Notes: a model not told the origin generated them from the letters alone. DNA of 64,000 nucleotides from Flavobacterium saccharophilum (GCF_900142735.1 NZ_FRBY01000002.1:372001-436000); one strand, 5' to 3'. Counted from the stretch's first letter, positions 16,259 to 26,524 are shown. A program made the numbers and translations.

Positions 16259-18400
16259 ATGAAAAATTTACAAGACGAAAAACAGCGTGATTTACTGCAA
16301 AATAAATCAGACGGAACTAATAAGTTTCTGACAACCGATCAGGGTGTTCGCATTAATGACGATAATAATTCGCTGAAAGCTGGCGAAAGAGGACCTTCTC
16401 TACTCGAAGACTTTATTTTAAGAGAAAAAATTACCCATTTTGATCACGAAAGAATTCCGGAAAGAATCGTACATGCACGCGGATCAGGGGCTCATGGCTT
16501 TTTTGAAGTTACCAATCCGATACCAGAATTAACAAAAGCCGGATTTTTGAAAGAAGCCGGACTAAAAACACCTGTTTTTGTTCGATTCTCGACTGTTGCA
16601 GGTTTTAGAGGTTCAACCGATCTCGCCCGTGACGTAAGAGGATTTGCCGTTAAATTTTATACGCAGGAAGGAATATATGATTTGGTAGGAAATAATGTTC
16701 CTGTCTTTTTTATTCAGGATGCCTCCAAATTTCCGGATTTGATTCACGCCGTAAAACCGGAACCACACAATGAAATTCCGCAAGCTGCTTCTGCACACGA
16801 TACGTTTTGGGACTTTATTTCACTAATGCCGGAATCCATGCATATGATTATGTGGGCGATGTCAGACCGTGCTATTCCGAGAAGTTATCGAATGATGGAA
16901 GGCTTTGGAGTCCATACTTTCAGATTAATTAACGAAGCTAATGAATCTGTTTTTGTGAAATTTCACTGGAAACCTAAATTAGGAACGCATGCTGTAGTTT
17001 GGGATGAAGCCTTAAAAATATCAGGTAAAAATCCTGATTTCCACAGACAGGATTTATGGGAAGCTATTGATATGGGAAATTTTCCTGAATGGGAATTGGG
17101 TGTACAAATCATTCCACAAGCAGACGAGCATAAATACGAATTTGATTTACTGGATCCAACTAAAATTGTTCCGGAAGAACTTGTGCCAGTTAAAATAATT
17201 GGAAGAATGGTATTGAACAAAAACCCAGACAACTTCTTTGCAGAAACAGAACAGGTTGCTTTTCACCCGGGGCATGTTGTACCGGGAATTGATTTTACTA
17301 ATGATCCATTGCTTCAGGGAAGATTATTCTCTTATACGGATACACAGTTATCAAGATTAGGAAGTCCAAACTTTCATGAAATCCCGATTAACAGAAGTGT
17401 TGCTCCGGTTCACAACAACCAGCGTGACGGACATATGCGTCAGGAAATCAATAAAGGTCGCGTAAGTTATCATCCGAATTCGCTTGGCGGAGGATGTCCT
17501 TTTCAGGCAAAAATTGAAGAGGGTGGATTTTCAAGTTTTAATGAACGTGTAGATGCTCATAAAGTGCGAGAAAGAAGCGAAAGTTTTGCAGATCATTTTG
17601 GTCAGGCAAAATTATTCTTCAACAGTCAGACTCCAACAGAAAAAAGCCATATTGTAAAAGCGCTTCGTTTTGAACTAGGTAAAGTAGAAACAGCAGCGAT
17701 CAGAGTAAGAATGCTTGGACTTTTATCTCAGGTAGACATGCAACTTGCCGAAAAAGTAGCTGAAGGATTAGGCACTTCAGTACCGCCAATTCTTGAAACT
17801 CCAATAAATAAAGGTGTTTCTCCAGAAAATGAAATGGGAAATCAGGAACCACGTTCTATTGAATCCTCTGTAAAATCTTCAGATGCGCTTTCAATGATCA
17901 AAAACCCAACAAATACACCGACAATAGCTTCAAGAAAAGTCGCTATACTTTGTGCCGATGGTGTTTCTGCCGCTTCGGTGATGAACATGAAGAATATATT
18001 ATTAAAAGAAGATGCCAAAGGATTTGTAATTGCAAAAAATCTTGGATCTGTTGTTACAGACGAAGGTGGTGCAATTCCGGTTGATTTTAGTTTACTGACG
18101 ACATCATCAGTACTATTTGACGCTGTTTATATTCCACATAGCGAAGGCCTAAATGATTTGGCGAAAAATGACGATGTACTTGAGTTTTTAAACGATGCTT
18201 ACAAACACTGCAAAGTTATTGGTGCCGATGGTCAGGCAATTGGAGTTCTAAGTGAAACGCCATTTGCTTCAAAACTTAATAATGATGACTCAGGCATTAT
18301 TTTGTACAGCGATCCTGCCACCGAAACATTTGCACTCGATTTCATCAATGCTATGGCCAGCCATCGTATTTGGGAACGTGAAGAAAATTTATACAACTAA
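16259..18400 (+). CDS. katE: large-subunit (clade 2) catalase, HPII type
   Basis: A 713-residue haem catalase that disproportionates hydrogen peroxide. The catalytic His72 lies in RIVHARGSGAHG, Asn145 in GNNVPVFFIQD, and the haem-ligating tyrosine in RLFSYTDTQLSRLGSPNF. The HAKVRERSESFADHF-like end of the core is followed by a linker and, from about residue 560, the flavodoxin/class I amidotransferase-like domain of large catalases (KVAILCADGVSAASV). Length is close to the usual 700-750. It forms a likely operon with the YciE-like gene 18 bp downstream. TAAATTTG at 16160-16167 could be its -7 element, though no well-spaced TTG is present. Confidence 0.95.
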   Translation: MKNLQDEKQRDLLQNKSDGTNKFLTTDQGVRINDDNNSLKAGERGPSLLEDFILREKITHFDHERIPERIVHARGSGAHGFFEVTNPIPELTKAGFLKEAGLKTPVFVRFSTVAGFRGSTDLARDVRGFAVKFYTQEGIYDLVGNNVPVFFIQDASKFPDLIHAVKPEPHNEIPQAASAHDTFWDFISLMPESMHMIMWAMSDRAIPRSYRMMEGFGVHTFRLINEANESVFVKFHWKPKLGTHAVVWDEALKISGKNPDFHRQDLWEAIDMGNFPEWELGVQIIPQADEHKYEFDLLDPTKIVPEELVPVKIIGRMVLNKNPDNFFAETEQVAFHPGHVVPGIDFTNDPLLQGRLFSYTDTQLSRLGSPNFHEIPINRSVAPVHNNQRDGHMRQEINKGRVSYHPNSLGGGCPFQAKIEEGGFSSFNERVDAHKVRERSESFADHFGQAKLFFNSQTPTEKSHIVKALRFELGKVETAAIRVRMLGLLSQVDMQLAEKVAEGLGTSVPPILETPINKGVSPENEMGNQEPRSIESSVKSSDALSMIKNPTNTPTIASRKVAILCADGVSAASVMNMKNILLKEDAKGFVIAKNLGSVVTDEGGAIPVDFSLLTTSSVLFDAVYIPHSEGLNDLAKNDDVLEFLNDAYKHCKVIGADGQAIGVLSETPFASKLNNDDSGIILYSDPATETFALDFINAMASHRIWEREENLYN

Positions 18401-18418
18401 CATTAAAAAATAAATCAT

Positions 18419-18991
18419 ATGAAAAATTCAGATAAACCTACACCGGATAAAGCTGCCGTGAATAAAAACGGTAAACATAATATTGTATCGCCTTCTGCTG
18501 ATGCGGCTTCAGAGTTAAAAGACTTCTTTATAGACAGTCTAAAAGATATTTATTGGGCAGAAAATGCACTTGTTACTGCTTTGCCTAAAATGGCTTCAAA
18601 TGCCACATCTCCTGCACTTACGAGTGCCATTTTAGAACATCTTTCTGTAACCGAAAACCAGGTAAAAAGACTAGAAAAGGTTTTTGAACTCCTTGGAGAA
18701 AGTGCAGAAGGAAAAAAATGCGAAGCTATGGCCGGATTATTAAAAGAAGGCGACAGTATTCTGCAGGAAACGGTTCCGGGAGCTGTGAGAGATGCCGGTA
18801 TTATTGCGGCCTCACAAAAAATTGAACATTATGAAATTGCAACTTACGGTACTTTGAGTGCCTTTGCAAAAACACTTGGCGAGAATGACGTCGCAAAATT
18901 GTTAACGCAAACTTTGGCCGAAGAAAAAGAAGCCGATTGTGTGCTTAATGATGTTGCATTAAATACAGTAAATATGGTTGCAGCTGAATAG
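18419..18991 (+). CDS. YciE/DUF892 ferritin-like protein
   Basis: A 190-residue four-helix protein. After a charged N-terminal tail (about 30 residues) comes the family start LKDFFIDSLKDIYWAENALV and acidic/His positions along the helices (ILEHLSVTENQVKRLEKVFE, KIEHYEIATYGTLSAFA, LAEEKEADCVLNDV). The YciE family binds two metals in a ferritin-like bundle and is tied to stress responses. Placement 18 bp after katE suggests joint expression against oxidative stress. A strong terminator follows at 19026-19054. Confidence 0.9.
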   Translation: MKNSDKPTPDKAAVNKNGKHNIVSPSADAASELKDFFIDSLKDIYWAENALVTALPKMASNATSPALTSAILEHLSVTENQVKRLEKVFELLGESAEGKKCEAMAGLLKEGDSILQETVPGAVRDAGIIAASQKIEHYEIATYGTLSAFAKTLGENDVAKLLTQTLAEEKEADCVLNDVALNTVNMVAAE

Positions 18992-19025
18992 CGGCATACT
19001 TTATTACTTATTTTCATTTTACTAA

Positions 19026-19054
19026 AAAACATCTGCATTAATTGCAGATGTTTT
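19026..19054 (+). terminator. terminator after the catalase operon
   Basis: A 12-bp stem AAAACATCTGCA/TGCAGATGTTTT with a five-base loop, ending in T residues, 35 bases after the stop codon of the YciE-like gene. Confidence 0.85.
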
Positions 19055-19243
19055 GTTATTAGAAGCTTTTTCTGAAAAACATGGGCCTAAATTCCATCAT
19101 TTAAAACAATGATTACATTATAATTCAATGCTTTACAAATAATTCTACGTATATTTATAATATTCCTTTGTGTAAATGAAGACTAAATACAAAAGGAAAA
19201 ATGGCCTGGAAAAAAGTGATTTATAACTTTCAAAAGAAACCAA

Positions 19244-20317
19244 ATGCAGAAAATTTTATTAGCTATAATCTTGACTCTATGCTGCTCCTTAGCATGGACG
19301 CAAACAAAATCAACTGATAGTACTGCCACAACTGTCAAACCCAAAAAGAATATCGATTTTAATGTAATGCCTTACATCAGTTACAATAGAAATCTTGAAT
19401 TTATGTTTGGTGCTATTCCCATGATGATGTACAAAATAAATCCAGCCGACACCATTTCTCCTAAAAATTTATCAGGAGTCTCAGCCATTTACACTACCAA
19501 TAAATCGTATTTTCTGGCTTTATTCAACAAGTTTTATTTTAAAGAAGATACTTGGCGTGCAACATTATTCTTTCTGACCGGAAATCAAAATTCACAATTT
19601 TATATGGATGATTTAGACGCACCTGATTTTTACGATTACGGCACCAAAACAACAGTTGTCAATTTTAGTGTTCAGCGTAAAGTGGTAAAATCATTATACG
19701 CCGGAATTGGGTATTCGTATGCGCATTATGATACTACGTACGAAGACAATGTACAACCCGCTTCAAAAACACATACAAATGGCCTACAGGCGATCGTAAT
19801 GTATGATACCCGTGATGCAGTTTATTATCCTACTAAAGGTGAAAAAGCAAGGATACGATGGGTTACTTTTCCGGAATGGTTTGGAAATGATGTCACAGCT
19901 AATAAAATTCTGTCCGAATACAATAAATATTTCCCAATGCGTAATGGAACCGATGTTTTGGCTGCCCGTTTTTCAGGTAAATTCGGATTAGGTGATATTG
20001 CTTTTGAACAACAGGTTACCATTGGCGGAGAAGATATTAGAGGGTATTCTGAAGGAAAATATCGCGGTGATGGGCTAATGGCGATACAAAGCGAATATCG
20101 ATACAATTTTAGTAAAAAAATGGGCGTTGTTGGATTTGCAGGTCTTGCCACCATTTATGGTTCCGATACAGCCGATTTCAACTGGAAAGTCTATCCGGGC
20201 GCCGGCGTGGGATATCGCTACAAAGCCTTTAAAACCGAAAAATTCAATGTAGGATTAGATGCTGCGGTTGGAAAAGACGATTGGGGAATTTATTTCAGAA
20301 TTGGAGAAGCTTTTTAA
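19244..20317 (+). CDS. BamA/TamA (Omp85) family outer-membrane protein
   Basis: A 357-residue protein with a signal peptide (ending SLAWTQ) followed directly by a surface-antigen type beta-barrel; POTRA domains are absent. The conserved Omp85 loop motif appears as GGEDIRGYSEGKYRGDG, and the last strand ends DDWGIYFRIGEAF. Omp85 members insert or secrete proteins through the outer membrane, and short POTRA-less versions are common in Bacteroidota and of unknown substrate. It is monocistronic, with its own gap on each side. Confidence 0.8.
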   Translation: MQKILLAIILTLCCSLAWTQTKSTDSTATTVKPKKNIDFNVMPYISYNRNLEFMFGAIPMMMYKINPADTISPKNLSGVSAIYTTNKSYFLALFNKFYFKEDTWRATLFFLTGNQNSQFYMDDLDAPDFYDYGTKTTVVNFSVQRKVVKSLYAGIGYSYAHYDTTYEDNVQPASKTHTNGLQAIVMYDTRDAVYYPTKGEKARIRWVTFPEWFGNDVTANKILSEYNKYFPMRNGTDVLAARFSGKFGLGDIAFEQQVTIGGEDIRGYSEGKYRGDGLMAIQSEYRYNFSKKMGVVGFAGLATIYGSDTADFNWKVYPGAGVGYRYKAFKTEKFNVGLDAAVGKDDWGIYFRIGEAF

Positions 20318-20461
20318 AAAAGGCAACAGCTGTTAATTAATATATAAAAGCGCACACTTTTTGATAATCAATTCGTCATAAAGACAATAAATAGTTTAAT
20401 TAAATGTTTAGGTTAATAGGTTAAATCTAATATTAACTTGTATATAAAATAGTAAAAAAAT

Positions 20462-21058
20462 ATGAAAAAGATTTTGTTTTTAGTTATGATGATTGGTATT
20501 TCGCTGCATGGGTTTGCACAAGATGAGCTCAATAAAAAGCAGCAGTCAATCCCACCTAAAAATTCAGAAAATAAAGAAGTGATTCCGCCAACAGAAGCTC
20601 CACCAAAAGATGAGCCACTACCTCTTTCAAAAGAGCCGATTGTTTTAAAAATAAATCCGGATGAACTTTTCAATAATAATATTCTTTATAAAAGAGAAGC
20701 CAACGTTGAAGGCATTTTTTACAGAAGAAATGAATATTTAGGTGGTTTTGTAACGAAATCTTTTACATCTACAATTCGTTACAGAGATGCTGCTTTTGTT
20801 GACGGCGATAAGATCAAAGTATATCTGAATGATAAGGTTATTGAACCGGAAGTAGTTCTTGACGGAAGTTATAAAGGTTTCAAAATAAATCTAGTTAAAG
20901 GTATCAACAAAATTGATTTTGAAGCATTGAATGAAGGTTCTGCTTCACCAAATACAGCTGAATTTCAGGTTTATGATGATAAGGGCGAAGTAATAGAATC
21001 CAGCCAATGGAATGTTGGTAAGGGTTACAAAGCAGTTATCATCTTGTATAAAGAGTAA
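20462..21058 (+). CDS. secreted protein of unknown function
   Basis: A 198-residue exported protein. A signal peptide ends GISLHGFAQ; a low-complexity Pro/Glu/Lys stretch spans about residues 25-60 (IPPTEAPPKDEPLP), and the rest looks like a beta-sandwich (GGFVTKSFTSTIRYRD, DGDKIKVYLNDKVIEPEV, FKINLVKGINKIDFEALNEG). The latter phrases recall structural or adhesive beta domains, but no family is recognised. A terminator follows at 21097. Confidence 0.65.
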   Translation: MKKILFLVMMIGISLHGFAQDELNKKQQSIPPKNSENKEVIPPTEAPPKDEPLPLSKEPIVLKINPDELFNNNILYKREANVEGIFYRRNEYLGGFVTKSFTSTIRYRDAAFVDGDKIKVYLNDKVIEPEVVLDGSYKGFKINLVKGINKIDFEALNEGSASPNTAEFQVYDDKGEVIESSQWNVGKGYKAVIILYKE

Positions 21059-21516
21059 ACTTAAAAGGTTTTATTATTCGTTCAAAATTATTAATGGGGA
21101 CAAAATGAAAAAATCATTTGTCCCTTTTTTTATATTCCAAACGTTCTTTCTTTTCTACTTAAAAACAATCTTCAAAATATATCTACTGTAAATCAAATAT
21201 TTATACAGATAATTTTATTCTTTTTTGTAAATTTGAAATACCCCTTTATTAAAATCAGGCTTTATAAATTGATTGTTTCAGAAAACTAAAGTTTGTAAAG
21301 TGAAAGACTATGTATGGAGTTTTAATAAAATTTTAAGGTTTTTTCGTTAGCAAAATCACTAACTTGTATAGAGCTTTTAATACAAGTTACGCTTGTTTTA
21401 AAATAGATATCATTCTTAATTCTATAAAAAAAAGAAACATAAAGTAAAATAACTGAAGTCATTTTATTCTTGAGGATAAAATTGCACTGACTTTTATCTA
21501 ACAAAAAAATAAAAAT
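21059..21516 (+). other. 458-bp intergenic region
   Basis: It holds a terminator at 21097-21131 and a possible -7 element TAAATTTG at 21228-21235 that lacks a well-placed TTG. I see no gene; the remainder is AT-rich. Confidence 0.4.
21097..21131 (+). terminator. terminator
   Basis: GGGACAAAATGA pairs with TCATTTGTCCC (one bulged A), followed by a seven-base T run, 38 bases after the gene at 20462-21058. Confidence 0.85.
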
Positions 21517-22986
21517 ATGCGAGTACCCATCATTAGAAAAAACATAGTATTTACACCAGATTCGAAAAGAGTTGTTGCCCGATATTTTATGAATGGCGAT
21601 GAAAGAACCCAACAAATGGTGATGCGGATAATGATGCTGGATGAAAAACAGGTTTTGCAAACTTTAGAACAGACACTTCGGGAATTTGCCCGACGCCATC
21701 GGAATATTTCAAGCATATTTTTAAAACATTGCGAGAAAATCAGACCTATAATCGAAGGAATGCAGGTAGATTACGAAGCTATTTCCCTGGATCGAAAGAT
21801 GCTGATAGGCTCTTACTGTACAATGGAATATGCGATTGAATCTGCTGCCATTTTTAATCCTTCCATCATTGAAGATTTTGACCAGACAGGCTTAGAAATG
21901 GGCGAAAAACGTGTCATTCTTTCTTTTAGAGCGACCGGTGAAGGTCATATTTCTTCGATTGTTTTTAGAAGAGCAATTCTGGATCGAAACAACAACCTTC
22001 AGGTAATGAAGATTGGGCATCATATTGACAAGGCCGAAATCGAACACAAAACTTTGTACAACAAAGAACGATTCTTAATGAAATTGTCTGAGATGCATAC
22101 GCAAGATAAATACATCACACAAGTCATGCAGGAATTGCCGGATGAATTTGAATATGCCATCTTAAAAAGCCTGGTAAAAACGAGTTTAAGCGACCCATCT
22201 ATCAGTCAGGAAAGAAGAACCGCACTCGAAGAAATTATCTGGCTGGCCAATTCTTTTTATGATTTGTCTTTCCAACATGATTCTGACATCACAGAACGTG
22301 TTATTTTTCCCATATCCGAGTCGGAAAGCCGTGGTATAGAAGATGCCCGTTTTGTTCGTTTTGATGATGATCATGATGATTCGCATCGCGTATTGGCCAC
22401 TTACACAGCCTATAATGGTCATGCCATATTACCGAAACTTATTTCTACTGAAGATTTTTATACATTTAGGGTAATGCCTTTGCATGGTGTGGGTGCTCAG
22501 AATAAAAATCTGGCCTTATTTCCGAGAAAAATAAAAGGAAAATATGCGATGCTTTCCCGAATTGATGGCGTTAACAACTACATCATGTATTCAGACAGGG
22601 TTACCCAATGGAATACTCCTATCCTACTTCAGGAACCACGTTTTGCCTGGGAGTTTACCCAAATTGGAAATTGTGGATCACCATTATGGACAACAGAAGG
22701 ATGGCTTGTCATTACCCATGGCGTGGGTACAATGCGCCGTTATTGCATTGGAGCTTCCTTATTTGATCTTGATGATCCATCAAAAGAAATTGGAAGACTA
22801 AAAGAACCTTTACTTTCCCCTCTGGAAGACGAACGTGAAGGTTATGTTCCGAATGTTGTTTATTCCTGTGGTGCTATTATTCACAATAACAGCCTGATCT
22901 TGCCTTACGCTGTTTCTGATTATTCTTCTACTTATGCAGTTGTAGATTTAGTCGAATTATTAACGGCTTTAAAGAGTAGTAAATAA
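21517..22986 (+). CDS. glycoside hydrolase family 130 protein, long form
   Basis: A 489-residue protein. The first 180 residues are an extra helical extension (QQMVMRIMMLDEKQVLQTLE, LREFARRHRNISSIFLKHCE) and a strand region (AAIFNPSIIEDFDQTG, ILSFRATGEGHISSI). The GH130 propeller follows, with SRGIEDARFVRF (Asp276 in the catalytic-acid position), NLALFPRKIKGKYAMLSRID, and GWLVITHGVGTMRRYCIGAS. The longer form belongs to a GH130 subgroup with unknown specificity. It is a second GH130 in 8 kb and ends in a terminator; no glycan transporter is nearby. Confidence 0.82.
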   Translation: MRVPIIRKNIVFTPDSKRVVARYFMNGDERTQQMVMRIMMLDEKQVLQTLEQTLREFARRHRNISSIFLKHCEKIRPIIEGMQVDYEAISLDRKMLIGSYCTMEYAIESAAIFNPSIIEDFDQTGLEMGEKRVILSFRATGEGHISSIVFRRAILDRNNNLQVMKIGHHIDKAEIEHKTLYNKERFLMKLSEMHTQDKYITQVMQELPDEFEYAILKSLVKTSLSDPSISQERRTALEEIIWLANSFYDLSFQHDSDITERVIFPISESESRGIEDARFVRFDDDHDDSHRVLATYTAYNGHAILPKLISTEDFYTFRVMPLHGVGAQNKNLALFPRKIKGKYAMLSRIDGVNNYIMYSDRVTQWNTPILLQEPRFAWEFTQIGNCGSPLWTTEGWLVITHGVGTMRRYCIGASLFDLDDPSKEIGRLKEPLLSPLEDEREGYVPNVVYSCGAIIHNNSLILPYAVSDYSSTYAVVDLVELLTALKSSK

Positions 22987-23014
22987 GATTTCAAACTGAA
23001 ATAATTTTATAAAA

Positions 23015-23054
23015 ACAAAATCCCATTTCGTTATGAAATGGGATTTTTGTTTTA
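23015..23054. terminator. bidirectional terminator between convergent genes
   Basis: A 12-bp stem AAATCCCATTTC/GAAATGGGATTT with a five-base loop and A/T-rich flanks on both sides, between the GH130 gene and the minus-strand AI-2E gene. Confidence 0.85.
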
Positions 23055-23071
23055 TAAATAAGAAATCAGCT

Positions 23072-24172
23072 TTATTCAATCGTAGCTTCCGGCTCAATAA
23101 TTACGGTTTTTGGTTCAGCATAAGGATGATCATCCAGCCACGCAATAAACAGTTTATAACCGATTGAAAATACGATCGGACCAACAAACAACCCAATAAA
23201 TCCCGACATTATAAAACCGCCAATAACGCCTAAAAAAATAACCAACATCGGTACCAAAGCCCCTTTACCCAATAAAAGTGGTTTCAGAACATTATCTGAA
23301 AGTCCGCTTATGATGAAAAAGATAGTCCATCCAATTGCGTAACCAGAATCTCCTGTTGAGAAAAGATATATTATAACTCCGATATTAATAATAATCGGCC
23401 CAATCTGTAAAATAGAAAATACCAGACAAATCAAGGTCAATATTCCAGCATACGGAATATCAGCTAAAAACAATCCAAATGCCTGAATAATGGTTTGAAT
23501 AACAGCAACCCCCAAAATTCCTTTCACCACCTGAAAAATAGTAGAACTTGAAATGGTCATAATTTCATCTGCTTCGTTTCCGGCAATCTTTTTTAGAAAT
23601 TTATAAACCATAGTTTTAGCCCCTGGCGAGACCAATAAAACCCCGGCAATAATGACCGAAAGGATAAACTGTAAAAATGCCATTCCGGAGCTCACTATAC
23701 TACCCATAATTTTTGTCGAGAATTCCTTAATCTGATCCTGATACTTAACAACACTCTGTTCTAAATCTGTTGACGCTGAATGCAAAAACTCGTAAAGAGG
23801 TTTGCCAACTATAGGCCATTCTTTAATCGACGGTTTTGGCGGACTAACCTTAAGAGTTCCGGCCTCAAACTCGGTTTTCAATTCTAAAAAATTGGATGTT
23901 GCTGCTTTTAATGCATACACTACTGGTACTAACATTACGGCTATAATAGTGATTGTTATGATTACCGCAGCCAACGTTTTTCGTCCCTTTAATATTCTTT
24001 GCAGAAAATTAAATAAAGGATAAAATGCTACAGCTAATATTGCGGCCCAGAGGATTGGCATAAAAAAAGGCATTAGCAATGTGAGACAAAATCCAACAAC
24101 CAGGAAGATAAAAAATAGCTGCAAAATAGTGTCAAAGAGTTCTTTTCGTTTATTCACATTCGAATTTTCCAT
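23072..24172 (-). CDS. AI-2E family transporter
   Basis: A 366-residue polytopic membrane protein (about eight helices). Family features are the N-terminal pair of helices (FFIFLVVGFCLTLLMPFFMP, AAILAVAFYPL), a soluble segment with KEWPIVGKPLYEFLHS, then FLQFILSVIIAGVLL and the C-terminal VIGGFIMSGFIGLFVGPIV block. Members export the AI-2 signal, exchange Na+/H+ or have other roles; the name does not prove quorum signalling. It is the last of five minus-strand genes starting with a TolC-like protein, spaced 44 bp after the channel gene. Confidence 0.88.
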   Translation of the reverse strand: MENSNVNKRKELFDTILQLFFIFLVVGFCLTLLMPFFMPILWAAILAVAFYPLFNFLQRILKGRKTLAAVIITITIIAVMLVPVVYALKAATSNFLELKTEFEAGTLKVSPPKPSIKEWPIVGKPLYEFLHSASTDLEQSVVKYQDQIKEFSTKIMGSIVSSGMAFLQFILSVIIAGVLLVSPGAKTMVYKFLKKIAGNEADEIMTISSSTIFQVVKGILGVAVIQTIIQAFGLFLADIPYAGILTLICLVFSILQIGPIIINIGVIIYLFSTGDSGYAIGWTIFFIISGLSDNVLKPLLLGKGALVPMLVIFLGVIGGFIMSGFIGLFVGPIVFSIGYKLFIAWLDDHPYAEPKTVIIEPEATIE

Positions 24173-24216
24173 TTTATTTTGTTTTTAGATAATAATTGGT
24201 TTTACATGTTTGTTTA

Positions 24217-24903
24217 TTATTTTTTTAAAGAAAAGTTGGCATCTGAAACCAATCTTCCTATTAAGATTACCGGATACAAAACGCCTGTCAGCACCTCAAT
24301 CTGAACGAGGGAGCGCGCAAAAGGATGAATGGGGACAATTTCGCCATAACCCGTCGAGGTCATGGTGATATAACTGAAATACATAAAATTAGCCTGTTCA
24401 CTGCTGCTATCAAATGGAGAAACAGCCATCTGAAAAGAACCTTCGATGTGTTTAAAAACAAATAAATACACCGTACACCATAGATTTACCAACAGCATGT
24501 AAACGACTATCGAACCAATAATACGATATTGTGTTACTGGCCCAGGTTCTAATACTTTGATTAAAACCAATCCAATTAGAAGCAACATTAAAGCAACCGA
24601 CAAAAAGAGGTCGGCAAATACAACAATAAGGTTGGTCTGAAAAAAATCGATCCATTGTACCATTAAAAACAGGAATGGAATAATTGAAATAAGAAGAGCT
24701 TGCTTTTTATCTTTTGCCAATGAAATAATTCCTGCCATAATAAATAACATCCAAAAAATATTGATAAATACCATGAAACGAGAATAGCTTCCAAATAAGG
24801 GAACCACAATAAATTGCATGATACAAAGCAGTAAAAACATGACGCTAAGTCCTTTTTCCCGAGTCCATAAACGATATAAAAAACGATCATTTTTTAGTTC
24901 CAT
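24217..24903 (-). CDS. two-helix-pore potassium channel family protein
   Basis: A 228-residue ion channel protein. I use ATG at 24903; a start at 24951 would overlap upstream gene sequence and add 16 residues without character. Four N-terminal membrane segments (about residues 15-130) are followed by a pore helix and selectivity filter TMTSTGYGEIVPIHP, then a last helix ending in VSDANFSLKK. The TxGYG sequence is the K+ selectivity signature. No regulatory RCK or cyclic-nucleotide domain is present. It lies 52 bp downstream of the efflux pump genes and is probably co-transcribed. Confidence 0.85.
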   Translation of the reverse strand: MELKNDRFLYRLWTREKGLSVMFLLLCIMQFIVVPLFGSYSRFMVFINIFWMLFIMAGIISLAKDKKQALLISIIPFLFLMVQWIDFFQTNLIVVFADLFLSVALMLLLIGLVLIKVLEPGPVTQYRIIGSIVVYMLLVNLWCTVYLFVFKHIEGSFQMAVSPFDSSSEQANFMYFSYITMTSTGYGEIVPIHPFARSLVQIEVLTGVLYPVILIGRLVSDANFSLKK

Positions 24904-24955
24904 AATTCTTGATTGTAAATTAAATAAGTGGCTAAACTGGATTTTATGCAATACT

Positions 24956-26524
24956 TTAAATTGGTATGGGCTCTGCTTCTACTTTTCCAATCGGCCTGCG
25001 CCAAAGTTTAAAGAGTAGAATGATAAAAATGGGCAAAAAACAAATCGCCGACATAACCAGATAAATATCTTTATACGCCAGTAACATAGCCGTCTGAGCC
25101 GTTTGATTAGAAAGGCTTTTCTCCGCTTTTTTCTGTGCCTCAGCATCTGATAATCCCATGAATACAAAGTTTCTTTTGGAACTGGCTAATTGATTTTCTG
25201 CCTGTTTATTTGTCGCTGTCAATTGTTGACTAAGTCCCGTTTTGTGCTGTATATTCATATTTGAAATAAAAGTTCCTAAAATAGCGCCTCCTAAAAGTGA
25301 TGCAAAAACGGCCTGAGCAATAATTCCGCTCATCATACGCGAAGTGCTTAATTTTGGAGGAACTCCTTCTGAGATATAAAGCAAGGATACCGGAAAAAGA
25401 AACCCCATTCCGAGTCCTTTAAAAATCAGTGGCAGAAAGAAATCGGACGAATCTATTCCTGGATAAAATCTTAAATACAGCATAACATGATACAATCCAT
25501 AACAAGCGAAACCAATAATCCAGATAGTTGCCAAATAAATTCGTTTGTATAGAAGATAGGTTGACAACGGAATCGAAATACACAACCCAAGCAGTAAAGC
25601 AAGATGTGTCTGAGCTCCCAAAACCGAATCAAAACCCAAAATATTAGTCATATATCCCGTTACAACACTGCCTGTTCCGTTCATAATTCCAATATAAAAC
25701 ATCAAAAAAGCACCAATCACTACATTTTTATACCGATAAACATCCGGATCAATTATAGGATTTTCCGTAAAACGGGTATGCAAAAGATAAACTCCGAATA
25801 TTAGAAACAAAAGAGCCGCTGCTAATCCTACTTTCGGATCATCAAACCAATTTCGAGTTTGTCCTTCGGCACATAAAAAGAGAATGACCATTAAAAAGAG
25901 AATCATGATGATCCACCCTCGCCAGTCAAACTGAAATACTGCTTTCATAGGCGCCACATCGGCTTTATAAAAATACCAAGCTAACAGAATACAGACTAAA
26001 AAATTGACATTAAGAAAATAAACGCTAAAAGTCCAGTTGTGCAAACTGGTAAAATGAGCCCCAATATATTGATACAAATGCTGACTTCCTTTTTGAATAA
26101 ACTGAAGAATACCATACAACAACGCCATATTAAAAACAGGATTGTATTTTAATAAAATCGGCACCATCGAAGCAAATATTCCAATAACGGAAACAATAGC
26201 CATAAGAGCACGACACAAGGTAAACCAACCGATTGTAGGTGCAAATAAAGAGGCCGTATTGAAAAGCAGCGATAAAAAACTTACCGATAAAATCATGGTG
26301 CGAACGCGAATCTGTTTACCCAATTTCAATCCCAAAGGCATAAAAGCCAACATACTAAAAATGGGAATATAGACAGAATACGTAAAAACTGTAGTTGAAG
26401 CCCCAAAATGCCCCAGAATTTGCGAATTGTCATAAGTCGTAACATTTAGTCCATTAAAAAAAGGAATCGTAAGGATGTATAATCCTATAAGTGTAAAAAC
26501 GCTTCCTTTTTTTCCTGCGATCAT
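24956..26524 (-). CDS. MFS efflux transporter, EmrB/QacA (DHA2) type
   Basis: A 522-residue proton-driven exporter with about 14 membrane helices. The loop-2/3 motif appears as LGLKLGKQIRVRT and the DHA2 mid-region GLGMGFLFPVSLLYIS and the SRMMSGIIAQAVFASLLGG block are visible; a long C-terminal loop of about 60 residues (GLSQQLTATNKQAENQLASS) precedes the last helix, as in EmrB. It follows the HlyD-type gene by 3 bp. With it and TolC it would form a tripartite pump expelling hydrophobic drugs or uncouplers. Confidence 0.88.
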   Translation of the reverse strand: MIAGKKGSVFTLIGLYILTIPFFNGLNVTTYDNSQILGHFGASTTVFTYSVYIPIFSMLAFMPLGLKLGKQIRVRTMILSVSFLSLLFNTASLFAPTIGWFTLCRALMAIVSVIGIFASMVPILLKYNPVFNMALLYGILQFIQKGSQHLYQYIGAHFTSLHNWTFSVYFLNVNFLVCILLAWYFYKADVAPMKAVFQFDWRGWIIMILFLMVILFLCAEGQTRNWFDDPKVGLAAALLFLIFGVYLLHTRFTENPIIDPDVYRYKNVVIGAFLMFYIGIMNGTGSVVTGYMTNILGFDSVLGAQTHLALLLGLCISIPLSTYLLYKRIYLATIWIIGFACYGLYHVMLYLRFYPGIDSSDFFLPLIFKGLGMGFLFPVSLLYISEGVPPKLSTSRMMSGIIAQAVFASLLGGAILGTFISNMNIQHKTGLSQQLTATNKQAENQLASSKRNFVFMGLSDAEAQKKAEKSLSNQTAQTAMLLAYKDIYLVMSAICFLPIFIILLFKLWRRPIGKVEAEPIPI

